This document shows, piece after piece, positions 52,863-63,424 of a stretch of DNA of 64,000 nt; within the stretch, counting starts at the first letter, position 1; each line of letters starts with the position of its first letter. The position numbers and the translations under genes were made by a program. Source of the DNA: Mucilaginibacter sp. L196 (lineage in GTDB: Bacteria; Bacteroidota; Bacteroidia; Sphingobacteriales; Sphingobacteriaceae); contig NZ_LMUO01000009.1 in the NCBI RefSeq assembly GCF_009765905.1, positions 91,087 to 155,086 on the forward strand, written 5' to 3'. Under the pieces are notes generated by a model. It was not told where the DNA came from and did not search any database. It saw only the letters and a list, made by a program, of their open reading frames with translations.

Positions 52863-55800
52863 CTAATTATTCTTCAAATTAATCAGCTCACCATATTTTT
52901 CAAGTACGGCTATCATTTCATTTAATTTCATGGGCTTGCTTAGATAATCGTCCATGCCTGCTTGTAGGCATATATCCCTGTCCTCAGTCATTGCGTTAGC
53001 CGTCATGGCAACAATATAAGGTTGGGCGGTAAAGTTTACCCTGATGAACCGTGTGGCCGCCAGGCCGTCCATCTCCGGCATCTGTACATCCATAAAAACC
53101 AAATCAAAACGATTGTTTTTTATAGCATTTACTGCCTCCAGGCCATTGTTTGCTATTAGTGGACGATACCCCATTTTGCCAAGAATATGCATGGCTACTT
53201 TTTGGTTAACCAAATTATCCTCAACAATTAAAATTTCCATTGGATATTTTAGCGCCATTTCGGTTGATATGTGGCTTTTTTGAGCTTTTACATTTTTAAC
53301 TGCTTCATCCTTATGTTTTAACAAGTCGACGATACATTTAAGCAACACATTATGGCGGGCAGGTTTGCTCAGTATTACATCAAATAAAGCAGAGTCGGGC
53401 CCAATTTGCTGGCTATCAACCGAAGTAAGTAAAATAACAGGTACTTCTGGACGTATGCGTTTTATTTTTTTTGTGAGCTGGATGCCATCCATTTCGGGCA
53501 TACTCATATCCGATATTATTATATCAATAGGGCTCCCTGTTGATAATATACTTAAAGCTTCCAGCCCCGAGCTTGCTAATACCGGGATGAAATTCCAGTA
53601 ACTTAACTGGGCTTTAAGAATGTTGAGGTTGGTATTATTATCATCAACAATAAGGATGTGCTTATTCTCTAACGCAGCTGTGGGTAGGTATTCGGGTGGC
53701 TGGGTAACGCCGGTTGCGATACCACATTTTATGGTGAACGTAAATGTAGTACCCTGATTGATCTTACTATCAACAGAAATATTGCCGCCCATTAGTTGCA
53801 CCAGTTTATCGCATATTACTAAACCGAGGCCGGTGCCGCCATACTTCCTGGTGGTGCTTGAGTCAACCTGAGAGAATGCTTTAAACAATCGCGCTATCTT
53901 ATCTTCGGGTATGCCAATCCCGGTGTCGCGTATTTCAAAAGTTAGGGTTAACTCCTCATTAACAACATTAACAACGCTCGCGTGTAAATAAATTTCGCCC
54001 TTGGTGGTAAATTTAACAGCGTTCCCAACCAAATTTATTAATATCTGCCTCAGACGGGTAGAATCCGCGATTACATTGGCTGGGACATTGGGTTCGATAT
54101 GATAGAGTAGCTCGAGGTTTGAACGGTGTATTTTTTCTTTAAAGAGTTCCAAAACGCCCTCGATGCATTCCCGCAGGTCAAACTCATGTTCATCAAGCTC
54201 CATATTGCCCGATTCTATCTTTGAGAAATCAAGGATGTCGTTAATAACGGTTAACAACGCATCCCCCGAACTTTTAATGATCTCGGTGTATTCCGTTTGT
54301 TCGGGGGTTAAATTAGTGTCTGCCAATAAAGTAGCCATACCTATAACACCATTCATTGGTGTTCTTATTTCATGGTTCATGGTAGCTAAAAATATGCTTT
54401 TGGCTTTGTTGGCATTTTCAGCTTCCTCTTTTGCCTTTTCGGCAATCTCACGCGATTTACGTTCTTCAAGCGTAAGCTGCAAAATGTTTTGGGTACGCTC
54501 AAGCACCTGTTGTTCTAATTCTTCTTTTTGTTTTTCAATTGCACGTAACCTGTATCTGAACAAGGCGATAACAGCACTTACAATAAATATTACTGCGAGT
54601 ATTTCAAACCACCAGGTTAACCAAAATGGTGGTACTATAACTATATTAAGTGGCGATGCTACCGGTGACCATGCCCCCTGGCTATTCCTGTATTTTAATT
54701 TGAAGGTGTAATTACCGGGGGGCAGATTAGTGTAATATGCCGCGTTATGGCTGCCGATGTAATTCCATTCTTTATCAAAACCCTCTAAAAAATAGGCATA
54801 TTGTTTTCTATCAGGCGAGGCATAATCAAGCGCCGCAAATTCAATCGAAAAGACTGATTGCTTATGCGATAAGGTTATTTTCCGGGTATCGGTTACATCG
54901 TTTTTTAATGGCGAGTTATCATTTGGGCCTTGCGCAATGGTGAGCGGCTTGTTAAATAACTGGAATGATGTAATAACCAGCGGCGCGAACTTTGGAGCTT
55001 TTAAAACCTTATCTGGCGAGAAAACATTAAATCCATTAATGCCACCAAAATATATATCGCCATCGTGGGTAACCAAAGCCGAGTGTGGTTTAAATTCGTC
55101 TCCCTGTAAGCCATCTTCGGTAGTATAATTGGTGAAGGTATTCTCCTCCGGATCAAATTTTGTTAGCCCGCCATTGCTGCTTATCCATAATTTGCCCAGG
55201 TTGCCTTGCCTTATGGCATAAATAATATCGCTTGGCAAGCCATCTTTTTTTGTATAAACGGTAAAATGCTTGGTCCTCCGGTCAAATAAATCAAGGCCTG
55301 ATAATGTGGCTAACCACAACCGCCCTTTGCTATCCTCAAAAATATCTGTTACAGAATTGCTGCTTATACTATTTGTTTTTTCGTTATGCTGGTAACTTGT
55401 AAATGTGTTGTTACTCCGGTTTAACAGGTCAAGGCCACCGTCGGCTGTTCCAAACCAAAGGTTGCCCTCTTTATCCTCATAAATTACATATACCCTGTCG
55501 CTGCTTATACTTTTGGGATCATTTGCATTAAAATTATGGTGTTTAAATAAACCTGTTGCCGGGTCGTAACAATCTACGCCGTTATTAAAGGCACTTATCC
55601 AGGTTTTTTTGTCGCGGGTATGTAACAGGTAGTAAATGCTGTTGCCGCCAATACTATTAGGTTTGCTGGTATCAACCTTAAAGTTTTTAAATGTATTTGT
55701 TGAAGGATTAAATATGCTTAAACCATCGCCCCAGGTACCTATCCAAATATTGCCCTGGTCATCGGGTTTTACCACAAGGTCATAGTTGCCAGCGATACCA

Positions 55801-57056
55801 TTTTTGCCTTCATCGGGTTTTTTGTAATGGATGAAAGTTTGTTTAACCGGATCAAACTTATTTAAGCCGCCACCATCGGTACCAATCCATATGTTGCCGG
55901 TTTTATCTTCGGCAAAATCAAGTACATAATTGTTTGATAAGCTTAACGGTGAACTGCTATGGCGATAAAGTGAGAAACTTGAAGTGCTTTTTTTATACAG
56001 ATTTATGCCACCACCGAATGCCCCCACCCACATATTGCCATTTTTGTCCCGGCAAATGGCGTATACCGAGTTGCCGTTAATGCTGTTATTATCAACCTCA
56101 TCATTTTGATAAACGTTGATCTTGCCGGTGTGCTTGTTTAAGATACATAAGCCGCCATTTTCTGTCCCTATCCATAAATTGCCGTTTTTATCATCGTTTA
56201 AACTGTATATGGTTTTGGATGATATGCTGTTCGGATTCTTTTTATCGAAAGCAAAATGTTTAAATGTTTTTTGCTGCGGATTAAAGGAGAAGAGCCCGTC
56301 ATCCTGCGTACCAAACCATATTTGTTGTTGCCTGTCTTCAAAAATGCATATAACGTCATTCCCAATAACGGTATGGGTAACGGGGTTATGATATTGATAT
56401 TTGGTAAAGGTATTATTAGCCTTGTTATAAAGGTTTAAACCTCCATTTTCGGTTCCGACCCATAGGCGGTGCTCGTTATCTTGATAAACCGTACGAAGGT
56501 TATTGTCGCTTAAACTGTTAGTATCCTGCTTATTGTGCTGATGGTGCACGAATTTATTTTGTGAAATATAAAAGCAATCCAGGCCGCCATCCTGCGTTGC
56601 TATCCACAAATTATTATCAGCATCAAATGTAATGCGGTTTATAATGTTATCAATAATGCTCGTGTTGTTATGGCTGTTATGTACATAGCGTATAAAACGC
56701 CCTGTACTGCGTTGATACATATTTAAACCACCAAGTGTAGCCAACCAGATATTGCCGGTTTTATCTTCGGCAATATCGGTAACCATGTTATTGCTGAGGG
56801 ATGTGCTATCAGTAGGGTCATACCGGTAGGTTATAAAATGGTAACCGTCATAACGGTTTAAGCCGTTCCGGGTGGCAATCCATATAAAACCCCGGCTGTC
56901 CTGCATGATACAGTTCACATTAATTTGCGACAAACCTTCGGTTGTGCCAACATGCTGAAACTTGAGGCTTATATTTTGGGCATAACTTTTATTTAATAAG
57001 CCGAAAAGGCCTATCAGCAATAAAAATAAAATACGTTTCGTATCCCGATACAACAT
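52863..57056 (-). CDS. Hybrid two-component sensor with propeller, kinase and two receivers
   Basis: 1397 aa. Signal peptide; about 14 two-component propeller repeats ([20 protein letters not shown], then ...GNIWIGT.GGGL) forming two periplasmic propellers; Y_Y_Y domain; one membrane helix (about 800-825); coiled linker; HisKA ([17 protein letters not shown]); HATPase ([22 protein letters not shown]); receiver 1 ([11 protein letters not shown]) and receiver 2 ([12 protein letters not shown]). Unlike classic HTCS proteins it has no AraC-type output domain, so the signal must pass to another regulator. Propeller HTCS usually sense glycan fragments; no PUL genes are adjacent. Confidence 0.93.
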   Translation of the reverse strand: MLYRDTKRILFLLLIGLFGLLNKSYAQNISLKFQHVGTTEGLSQINVNCIMQDSRGFIWIATRNGLNRYDGYHFITYRYDPTDSTSLSNNMVTDIAEDKTGNIWLATLGGLNMYQRSTGRFIRYVHNSHNNTSIIDNIINRITFDADNNLWIATQDGGLDCFYISQNKFVHHQHNKQDTNSLSDNNLRTVYQDNEHRLWVGTENGGLNLYNKANNTFTKYQYHNPVTHTVIGNDVICIFEDRQQQIWFGTQDDGLFSFNPQQKTFKHFAFDKKNPNSISSKTIYSLNDDKNGNLWIGTENGGLCILNKHTGKINVYQNDEVDNNSINGNSVYAICRDKNGNMWVGAFGGGINLYKKSTSSFSLYRHSSSPLSLSNNYVLDFAEDKTGNIWIGTDGGGLNKFDPVKQTFIHYKKPDEGKNGIAGNYDLVVKPDDQGNIWIGTWGDGLSIFNPSTNTFKNFKVDTSKPNSIGGNSIYYLLHTRDKKTWISAFNNGVDCYDPATGLFKHHNFNANDPKSISSDRVYVIYEDKEGNLWFGTADGGLDLLNRSNNTFTSYQHNEKTNSISSNSVTDIFEDSKGRLWLATLSGLDLFDRRTKHFTVYTKKDGLPSDIIYAIRQGNLGKLWISSNGGLTKFDPEENTFTNYTTEDGLQGDEFKPHSALVTHDGDIYFGGINGFNVFSPDKVLKAPKFAPLVITSFQLFNKPLTIAQGPNDNSPLKNDVTDTRKITLSHKQSVFSIEFAALDYASPDRKQYAYFLEGFDKEWNYIGSHNAAYYTNLPPGNYTFKLKYRNSQGAWSPVASPLNIVIVPPFWLTWWFEILAVIFIVSAVIALFRYRLRAIEKQKEELEQQVLERTQNILQLTLEERKSREIAEKAKEEAENANKAKSIFLATMNHEIRTPMNGVIGMATLLADTNLTPEQTEYTEIIKSSGDALLTVINDILDFSKIESGNMELDEHEFDLRECIEGVLELFKEKIHRSNLELLYHIEPNVPANVIADSTRLRQILINLVGNAVKFTTKGEIYLHASVVNVVNEELTLTFEIRDTGIGIPEDKIARLFKAFSQVDSSTTRKYGGTGLGLVICDKLVQLMGGNISVDSKINQGTTFTFTIKCGIATGVTQPPEYLPTAALENKHILIVDDNNTNLNILKAQLSYWNFIPVLASSGLEALSILSTGSPIDIIISDMSMPEMDGIQLTKKIKRIRPEVPVILLTSVDSQQIGPDSALFDVILSKPARHNVLLKCIVDLLKHKDEAVKNVKAQKSHISTEMALKYPMEILIVEDNLVNQKVAMHILGKMGYRPLIANNGLEAVNAIKNNRFDLVFMDVQMPEMDGLAATRFIRVNFTAQPYIVAMTANAMTEDRDICLQAGMDDYLSKPMKLNEMIAVLEKYGELINLKNN

Positions 57057-57274
57057 TTAGGAATGAAGGTATGAATTGGTTGTTAAGTGGTATACGTTTA
57101 TGCGGTCATTAAGTTTCTTCTAAATTAACTGTCTGGGTGGATGTTTTTACTATTCGCGGGGAAATTATTTTGGTTTGATAAATCATCTTTTACAATCAAA
57201 ATTCTGCTATTATGATTGTTATGCTAATTGATAGCTGGCAAACAATAGATATATAGTAATGTTGATTGTAAAAG

Positions 57275-58513
57275 ATGGGAAAGCAAAAATCCACTATTGC
57301 GAAAAATCATTGGGTTATTTGGCCACTCCAATCACTCAATTTTTTCATGGCGGATATGCAGGCAGGAATTGGTCCGTTTCTGGGTGTCTTTCTGTTAGCC
57401 AATGGCTGGAAAAGCGGCCCCATTGGCACCGTAATGACCATAGGCGGAGTTGCAGGCATGCTAATGACCGCCCCGGCCGGAGCATTAATAGATGAAACGA
57501 AACGTAAGCGTTTATATATAGTTATCCCCGGTATTTTTACCATTTTGGCATCGGCTATTATATTGCTATCCCAAAACTTTTGGTTGGTAAGCGTTTCGCA
57601 GATAGCCACAGCTGTCGCGGGCTCAGCTATTGGGCCAGCCGTTGTTGGCATTACACTCGGCATAGTAAAACAAGCGGGCTTTAACCGGCAAAACGGTTAT
57701 AACCAAGCTTATAATCATGCCGGGAATGTGGCAGGTGCGGCACTATCGGGCTATTTAGGGATGAAATTTGGTATGCCGGCAGTATTTTACCTGGCAGCGC
57801 TTTTTGGAGTGCTTTCGATAATATCTGTTTTAATGGTTCCCGCCAAAAGCATTGATGACAGAGCCGCCAGAGGTTTAAAAGAGAGTGGAGGCGATAGTAA
57901 GGCGAGCGGCCTAAAAGTATTACTGCATTGTAAACCGCTACTTATACTGGCCGCTGCACTGGCTTGTTTCCATTTAGGCAATGGCGCTATGCTGCCTTTA
58001 TATGGGTTAGCTGCCGCCACCAAAAATCAGGGTAATCCGATCATGTTTGTAGCCATGACGATTGTAATTGCACAGGTAGTAATGGTTATTGTATCGCTGA
58101 TTGCTATGCGTATGGCTGAGAAAAGTGGCTATTGGCTTGTCTTATTAGTTTCATTTTTGGCACTGCCTGTTAGGGGGGTGATCGCTTCGCATATGATCAA
58201 TCACACGGGGCTTTATCCGGTTCAAATACTGGATGGTATAGGCGCTGGCTTACAGAGTGTGGCTGTGCCGGGTTTGGTAGCACACATCTTAAACGGAACA
58301 GGGCGGGTAAATATAGGCCAGGGTGCAGTAATGACTGTTCAAGGCTTAGGCGCGTCCTTAAGCCCCGCTATCGGTGGCTGGATAGCGCAGGGTTTTGGCT
58401 ATAGTTCCACTTTTTTAATTTTAGGTAGCTTTGCTACGATCTCAATTTTATTATGGCTAATTTTCGCAAAATCACTTAGAATGGCTTGTGATACTTCTAA
58501 ACAAACTACATGA
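57275..58513 (+). CDS. MFS transporter
   Basis: 412 aa, about 12 helices. GALIDETKRKRLY is the loop 2-3 motif; the C-terminal half has a matching GAGLQSVAVPGLVAHIL. The stop overlaps the start of the ArsB-like gene by 4 bases (ATGA), so the two are translated together. Substrate unknown; linked by position to the arsenite-permease-like protein. Confidence 0.85.
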   Translation: MGKQKSTIAKNHWVIWPLQSLNFFMADMQAGIGPFLGVFLLANGWKSGPIGTVMTIGGVAGMLMTAPAGALIDETKRKRLYIVIPGIFTILASAIILLSQNFWLVSVSQIATAVAGSAIGPAVVGITLGIVKQAGFNRQNGYNQAYNHAGNVAGAALSGYLGMKFGMPAVFYLAALFGVLSIISVLMVPAKSIDDRAARGLKESGGDSKASGLKVLLHCKPLLILAAALACFHLGNGAMLPLYGLAAATKNQGNPIMFVAMTIVIAQVVMVIVSLIAMRMAEKSGYWLVLLVSFLALPVRGVIASHMINHTGLYPVQILDGIGAGLQSVAVPGLVAHILNGTGRVNIGQGAVMTVQGLGASLSPAIGGWIAQGFGYSSTFLILGSFATISILLWLIFAKSLRMACDTSKQTT

Positions 58514-59751
58514 ACATCGCTATCTGTATCATCTCGTTTTTGGCCATTGCCGGAGTTATCATCAGGCCATTTAAAATAACAGAAGCCATATATGCTGTAA
58601 TTGGTGCTATAATACTACTGATATTTCAATTGATTAAGCCCGGCGACGCATGGTTAGGCGTTGTAAAAGGGTTAGATGTATACCTGTTTTTGATAGGTAT
58701 GATGCTGCTTGCAGAAACCGCCCGGGAGGAAAAGCTGTTTGATTGGCTCGCCGCGCATGCTACAGTAATGGCTAAAGGATCGGCTAACAGGTTGTTTTTA
58801 TTAATTTACCTGGTAGGGGTAATTGTAACCATATTCTTATCCAATGATGCAACTGCCGTGGTATTAACACCAGCTGTCGCCGCCGCCGTTAAAGCCGCCA
58901 AGGTTGAAAAACCATTGCCTTATTTGCTCATCTGCGCGTTTATAGCCAATGCGGCATCTTTTGTATTACCTATCTCCAACCCGGCTAATTTGGTTATTTA
59001 TGGCAGCCGTATGCCTGCCTTGCTGCACTGGTTGGGCCAATATGGTTTGCCATCAGTTTGCGCTATTGTGGTTACTTATTTCGCGCTGCGCCTTACACAA
59101 CGCAGCTATTTTAAAGCAAAATTGGAGACAAACATCAATATCCCACATTTACCACAGGGCGGTAAAACCGCGTTGATTGGTATTGCCATAACTGCTGTTG
59201 TTTTATTGATCGCATCGGCATACGGTCTTCAACTGGGTTTACCAACGGCCATTACCGGGATTATAACCTCGGGGATCGTTATCATCCGTTCAAAAAAGAA
59301 TCCTTTGGTGGTGATCAGAGATGTATCCTGGGCGGTGTTGCCGCTGGTGGCGGGATTATTTGTAATTGTTGAAGCCTTAAATAAAACGGGTTTAATTCAG
59401 CATCTTACTATGATACTTAATCATGGTATATCGCAATCAATAACCGGTACGGTTTGGATAGGCGCAGGCACTACCGCCGTAGTTTGCAACCTGATGAATA
59501 ATTTACCGGTCGGCCTTATTGCGGGTAATGTAATTAACGTTGGGTATGCTCCAGAAATGGTTAAAAGCGCGGTACTTATTGGGGTAGATCTCGGGCCAAA
59601 TCTTTCCATCACGGGTTCGCTGGCTACTATACTTTGGCTGGTGGCTTTGCGACGCGAGGGCCAAACCATTAGTGCATGGGCGTTTTTAAAATTGGGCAGT
59701 ATAGTGATGACGCTGGCGCTTATCGCGGCGCTGGCTTCATTATGGGTTTGA
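58510..59751 (+). CDS. ArsB/NhaD-superfamily permease (arsenite efflux-like)
   Basis: 413 aa, about 11-12 helices. FLSNDATAVVLTPAV and GVDLGPNLSITGSLATILW are the two re-entrant motifs of the ArsB/NhaD ion-transporter superfamily; length equals ArsB (about 429). Likely expels arsenite or antimonite, or carries another anion. There is no arsR, arsC or arsA beside it, which leaves the substrate open. Its 3' end overlaps the convergent DUF2165 gene by 12 bases. Confidence 0.8.
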   Translation: MNIAICIISFLAIAGVIIRPFKITEAIYAVIGAIILLIFQLIKPGDAWLGVVKGLDVYLFLIGMMLLAETAREEKLFDWLAAHATVMAKGSANRLFLLIYLVGVIVTIFLSNDATAVVLTPAVAAAVKAAKVEKPLPYLLICAFIANAASFVLPISNPANLVIYGSRMPALLHWLGQYGLPSVCAIVVTYFALRLTQRSYFKAKLETNINIPHLPQGGKTALIGIAITAVVLLIASAYGLQLGLPTAITGIITSGIVIIRSKKNPLVVIRDVSWAVLPLVAGLFVIVEALNKTGLIQHLTMILNHGISQSITGTVWIGAGTTAVVCNLMNNLPVGLIAGNVINVGYAPEMVKSAVLIGVDLGPNLSITGSLATILWLVALRREGQTISAWAFLKLGSIVMTLALIAALASLWV

Positions 59752-60258
59752 TATGAGTTCTTCCTCTTTAAAATGAAGCAGGATTAGTATCAGCACTAAA
59801 AAGCTTACAATTCTTTCTGCCGCGCCCAGTCCATTCCAAACCTGACTTTGCCACATAGCGAACCATTCGCCGCCTATCACCTCAAAACCTAAAAACCAAA
59901 TGGTAATGCCGATAGTAATGCCCACCACCGCCCAGCTCTTAGCCGCGTGGAAAGATACTGCATCCGATTTTAAGTTTTTGAGAAGTAGCCAGCTGCCTTT
60001 TATACAGCAAAATGTCATTACAGCTTCCAGCGCGATTAATAAGATATAACCAGTATGATACAGAAATGGAACCCCAATATGTCGGTAGTATACCATGCTG
60101 CCCGAGAAAATCGTGTCCATTTTCATTACATGCTCCACAAAGTGGTAATTGGTAAAGTAATCGGTGGTATTGCCAAAAACAATCAATAGCGACATTAAGC
60201 CTATTGCAGTAACTGCAATTGTTTTAGCAACCCGAAACAGAAATTGAGTGGAGTACAT
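59740..60258 (-). CDS. DUF2165 family membrane protein
   Basis: 172 aa with four helices. FGNTTDYFTNYHFVEHVMKM and GGEWFAMWQSQVWNGL are the DUF2165 signatures. Function unknown. Single gene. Confidence 0.82.
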   Translation of the reverse strand: MYSTQFLFRVAKTIAVTAIGLMSLLIVFGNTTDYFTNYHFVEHVMKMDTIFSGSMVYYRHIGVPFLYHTGYILLIALEAVMTFCCIKGSWLLLKNLKSDAVSFHAAKSWAVVGITIGITIWFLGFEVIGGEWFAMWQSQVWNGLGAAERIVSFLVLILILLHFKEEELISNP

Positions 60259-60384
60259 ATTGTGATGGTTTATTTACGAATATGCCACATCTTTTAACCT
60301 AAAGCAAATTTCATTTATTAAACTACTTTAATTTTATTCAGGCTGAATTGCCCGTGTTTTGCAGTACACTAAAATTAAATAAAA

Positions 60385-60732
60385 ATGATACCATCAGTTG
60401 AAGAAATGATCGAAATATATGTTGCATCCTGGAACAAAAACAATTTGGAAGAATTTAAAGCAGCCTTCGCGGAATGTTGGGCAGCGGATGCCACCTACAC
60501 CGACCCGAATTTTGAATTAGTAAAAGGCGTGGGCGGCATTGCGGGTTTAGCGCAGTCTTCTTTGGAGAAAATTCCAATAAGGAAGTTTAACGTGATCACC
60601 AAACCCGAATATCACCACAACGTGGGCCGCTACAATTGGAATGTTGTACTGCCGGAAGAAACCAAAGAGGGATTTGATTATTTTGAGTTTAATGACGAGC
60701 ACAAGATCACGAGGATCGTGAGCTTTTTTTAA
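60385..60732 (+). CDS. NTF2-like/SnoaL-type small protein
   Basis: 115 aa cone-shaped NTF2 fold: VEEMIEIYVASWNKNNLEEF, DATYTDPNFELVKG, and a C-terminal beta strand FDYFEFNDEHKITRI. Such proteins bind or isomerise small hydrophobic molecules; the substrate is unknown. It lies 69 bases before the Crp-like regulator gene. Confidence 0.8.
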   Translation: MIPSVEEMIEIYVASWNKNNLEEFKAAFAECWAADATYTDPNFELVKGVGGIAGLAQSSLEKIPIRKFNVITKPEYHHNVGRYNWNVVLPEETKEGFDYFEFNDEHKITRIVSFF

Positions 60733-60801
60733 ACAGCCGAAATAATCCATCATCAACCTGAGAAAATGAGCGGTACATTTTATCTTTACCAAAAAAGGAA
60801 A

Positions 60802-61374
60802 ATGTACGAGCTCATTTTTGCCAATTTCGCATTGCATATTAAACTTGATGTCGCCGAAATTGAGCAGATAAAATACCGCCTACAATCCAAAACCATTAAA
60901 AAGAAGACGGGACTACTAAGCGCCGGGGCTATATGCCGAAACATATACTTTGTAAATAAGGGCTGCCTGCGTATTTTTAATGTAGATGGCGAGGGTGAAG
61001 AGCACAACGTATCGTTTTGCCCGGAGAATTGGTGGGCGGTGGATATTTCCAGTTTCTCTCATCAAACGCCTGCGTTTTATAATATTGATGCTTTGGAAGA
61101 TACCGAGGTTTCCTACCTGAGTTACCCCGTGCTTGAAGAACTTTATATAGCGATACCTAAGTTGGAGCGTTTTTTCAGGATATTAACGCAAAACGGCTTT
61201 CATTTGTACCAGCAGCGCATCACCTCGAATTTATCCAAATCTGCCGAGGAGCGATATACACTTTTCCAAAAACAATATCCCAAACTGGAACAAAGAATAA
61301 CGCAAAAGCAAATTGCTTCCTATTTAGGTATCACACCGGTATTTTTGAGTATGATCCGTGGAAGGAATACTTAA
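60802..61374 (+). CDS. Crp/Fnr-family transcriptional regulator
   Basis: 190 aa from the ATG at 60802, chosen because a near -7 element (TATCTTTA, about 60780-60787) and AAAAGGAAA precede it; a start at 60766 would add 12 residues. Cyclic-nucleotide-binding fold (about 10-120; FVNKGCLRIFN) and a C-terminal HTH (ITQKQIASYLGITPVFLSMI). No Fnr Cys cluster. Ligand unknown. May control the NTF2-like and cupin genes around it. Confidence 0.85.
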   Translation: MYELIFANFALHIKLDVAEIEQIKYRLQSKTIKKKTGLLSAGAICRNIYFVNKGCLRIFNVDGEGEEHNVSFCPENWWAVDISSFSHQTPAFYNIDALEDTEVSYLSYPVLEELYIAIPKLERFFRILTQNGFHLYQQRITSNLSKSAEERYTLFQKQYPKLEQRITQKQIASYLGITPVFLSMIRGRNT

Positions 61375-61419
61375 GTTTCGTCAAAATAGTTCTTATATTT
61401 AGTTAAATCTATAAAAACT

Positions 61420-61920
61420 ATGAAAAACGAAAAACCTGCTCCAATCATCCTTGGAGCCGAAGATGGCAAAAGCATCTCAATGGTGGGGGATACCTACCGG
61501 GTATTGATCACCGGAAACCAGACTAATGGCGAATTCGCGACGATCGATATGTTTATTCCGCCCGGTGGTGGGCCGGGCCCGCATGCTCATCCCGACATCT
61601 ATGAGTCTTTTTATGTAATTGATGGCGAGATTGAAGTTAAATCAGAAGCTGGAGGTTATACGGCCAAAAAGGGTTCGTTTATCACTATCCCCAAAGGGGG
61701 CATTATACACTGTTTTAAAAACAAGAGCGATAAAATGGCTCACTTGCTTTGTACTGTAGTGCCATCGGGACTGGAAGAGATGTTTTTAGAATTAGGAACA
61801 CCTGTTGAAGCGGATACCTTTTTACCACCACCGCACCTCGACCCGGAAACATTGAAAAAATTCCAGCAGACAGCCGAAAAATACGGGCAACAATTGTTCC
61901 CGCCTGATTATTTGGATTAA
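61420..61920 (+). CDS. Cupin-domain protein
   Basis: 166 aa single cupin. Motif 1 GPGPHAHPDIYESFYVIDGE with the metal His pair and Glu, motif 2 IPKGGIIHCFKN with the third His. Metal-dependent binding or dioxygenase role not defined. Near -7 element TATATTTA at 61394-61401. Confidence 0.85.
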   Translation: MKNEKPAPIILGAEDGKSISMVGDTYRVLITGNQTNGEFATIDMFIPPGGGPGPHAHPDIYESFYVIDGEIEVKSEAGGYTAKKGSFITIPKGGIIHCFKNKSDKMAHLLCTVVPSGLEEMFLELGTPVEADTFLPPPHLDPETLKKFQQTAEKYGQQLFPPDYLD

Positions 61921-61938
61921 AGACTAATGTCATAAAAA

Positions 61939-61971
61939 AGATGGGCTATCGTTTACAACGATAACCCATCT
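61939..61971 (-). terminator. Intrinsic terminator of the LLM oxidoreductase gene
   Basis: AGATGGG/CCCATCT plus TATCGTT/AACGATA with loop TAC and one C-A mismatch; on the minus strand it is followed by TTTTTT. Confidence 0.82.
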
Positions 61972-61995
61972 AAAAAACAATCAATCAAAAAAAAA

Positions 61996-63000
61996 TTAAA
62001 CTTTGGCGAAGCTGCTCTTATGCACAGCCTCGGCAAATAAGCGGTATGATTTTAAGCGTGCCTGATGATCAAAAATATGCGAAGTGGCCATTATCTCATC
62101 AATACCTGTTTCGTCGGCAAATTCCTGTAGTTCGCGGCTTAGTTTTTCGGGGCCGCCTATAAATGCATAGGCCAGCATACCCAGAATGTGGTCTCTTTCA
62201 ATAGGGTTCCAAATTTCGTTCATATCTTTTACCGGTGGTTGCAATAACTGGCGTTTACCAGTGATCACACCCATAAAAAACTGTTTAACGGAGGTCGACC
62301 AATATTCGGCTTCCTCGTCAGTATCAGCCGCTACTACGTTTACGCAAGCCATAACATAAGGCTTTTGTAAGTATTGTGATGGCTTAAAGTTATTACGGTA
62401 TATTTCTATCGCCGCCTTAAAATAAGTAGGCGCAAAGTGGCTTGCAAAAGCGTAGGGCAGTCCCATCGCGGCAGCAAGATGCGCACTATCGGTACTCGAT
62501 CCTAAGATCCATATCGGTATGTCAACACCTTCACCCGGTATGGACCGAACGGCCGCGTGTTGATTATCGGCAGAGAAAAAAGTAAGCAAGCTTTTAACAT
62601 CATGCGGAAAGTAATGGGGTGCATTCATGTTTTCGCCGCGTATGGCTTTGGCGGTTACCTGGTCGGTTCCGGGGGCGCGGCCTAAGCCTAAATCAATACG
62701 GTTGGGGTATAAAGTGGCAAGCGTTCCAAACTGTTCGGCTATTACTAAAGGCGCATGGTTGGGCAGCATAATGCCACCTGATCCAACACGGATCTTTTTG
62801 GTATTACCGGCTATATAGCCAATCAATACCGATGTTGCCGAACTGGCAACATTCATCATATTATGGTGCTCGGCAAACCAATAGCGGGTATATCCCAGCT
62901 CCTCGGCTTGTTTGGCAATTTCAAGGCTTCTATGATAGGTGTCTGCTATGGAGTGGCCTTCAACCACGGTAGCTAGATCAAGTACTGAATAATTAAGCAT
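61996..63000 (-). CDS. LLM-class flavin-dependent monooxygenase (luciferase-like)
   Basis: 334 aa TIM barrel of the bacterial luciferase-like superfamily, MsnO8/YhbW-like. [43 protein letters not shown] and [12 protein letters not shown] are the typical signatures. Uses reduced FMN and O2 on an unknown substrate. Own terminator downstream. Confidence 0.92.
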   Translation of the reverse strand: MLNYSVLDLATVVEGHSIADTYHRSLEIAKQAEELGYTRYWFAEHHNMMNVASSATSVLIGYIAGNTKKIRVGSGGIMLPNHAPLVIAEQFGTLATLYPNRIDLGLGRAPGTDQVTAKAIRGENMNAPHYFPHDVKSLLTFFSADNQHAAVRSIPGEGVDIPIWILGSSTDSAHLAAAMGLPYAFASHFAPTYFKAAIEIYRNNFKPSQYLQKPYVMACVNVVAADTDEEAEYWSTSVKQFFMGVITGKRQLLQPPVKDMNEIWNPIERDHILGMLAYAFIGGPEKLSRELQEFADETGIDEIMATSHIFDHQARLKSYRLFAEAVHKSSFAKV

Positions 63001-63111
63001 GAATAAATTTAAGGCTTATCCTTAACTATTATGCTACGCCATTAAGCGATATGACCTTAAAATGATAGGAGAAAGGAGGTATGACAATTGCATTAAAATT
63101 GCCCTGGGTTA

Positions 63112-63411
63112 TTACTCGGGTGTAATGTTAAGCGCCAGGTAAACTTCTGCATAAAGCAAGCCGCTTCCGCCGCCGTAATGCAGTACTACCGGTATCTCCT
63201 GGAATGCTTGTTTGATTTGTAAAGTCTCCTCTTCGTTGATGCCTGCTCCAATTAATACCGCATCAAATTTTTGCTCTTTAGCTAGTTTTATAACGTCCGG
63301 CAAAGTGCCCGCACCTGTGGCTTGCCAGCCGGGTTTGTTATTTAACAGGCGTAGAATGGTCGCCATTATTTGGGGATGGGTGCCTACTACCAATATGTTG
63401 ATCTCTTTCAT
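63112..63411 (-). CDS. Small receiver-like protein lacking the phospho-acceptor
   Basis: 99 aa with a CheY/Rossmann-like pattern: NILVVGTHPQIMATILRLL, KFDAVLIGAGINEEE, IPVVLHYGGGSGLL. The usual DD pocket and the phospho-Asp after strand 3 are replaced by small residues, so phosphorylation is unlikely. It lies 13 bases downstream of the pirin gene, same strand, probably one operon. Function unknown. Confidence 0.7.
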   Translation of the reverse strand: MKEINILVVGTHPQIMATILRLLNNKPGWQATGAGTLPDVIKLAKEQKFDAVLIGAGINEEETLQIKQAFQEIPVVLHYGGGSGLLYAEVYLALNITPE

Positions 63412-63424
63412 GATTCTTCTAAAA

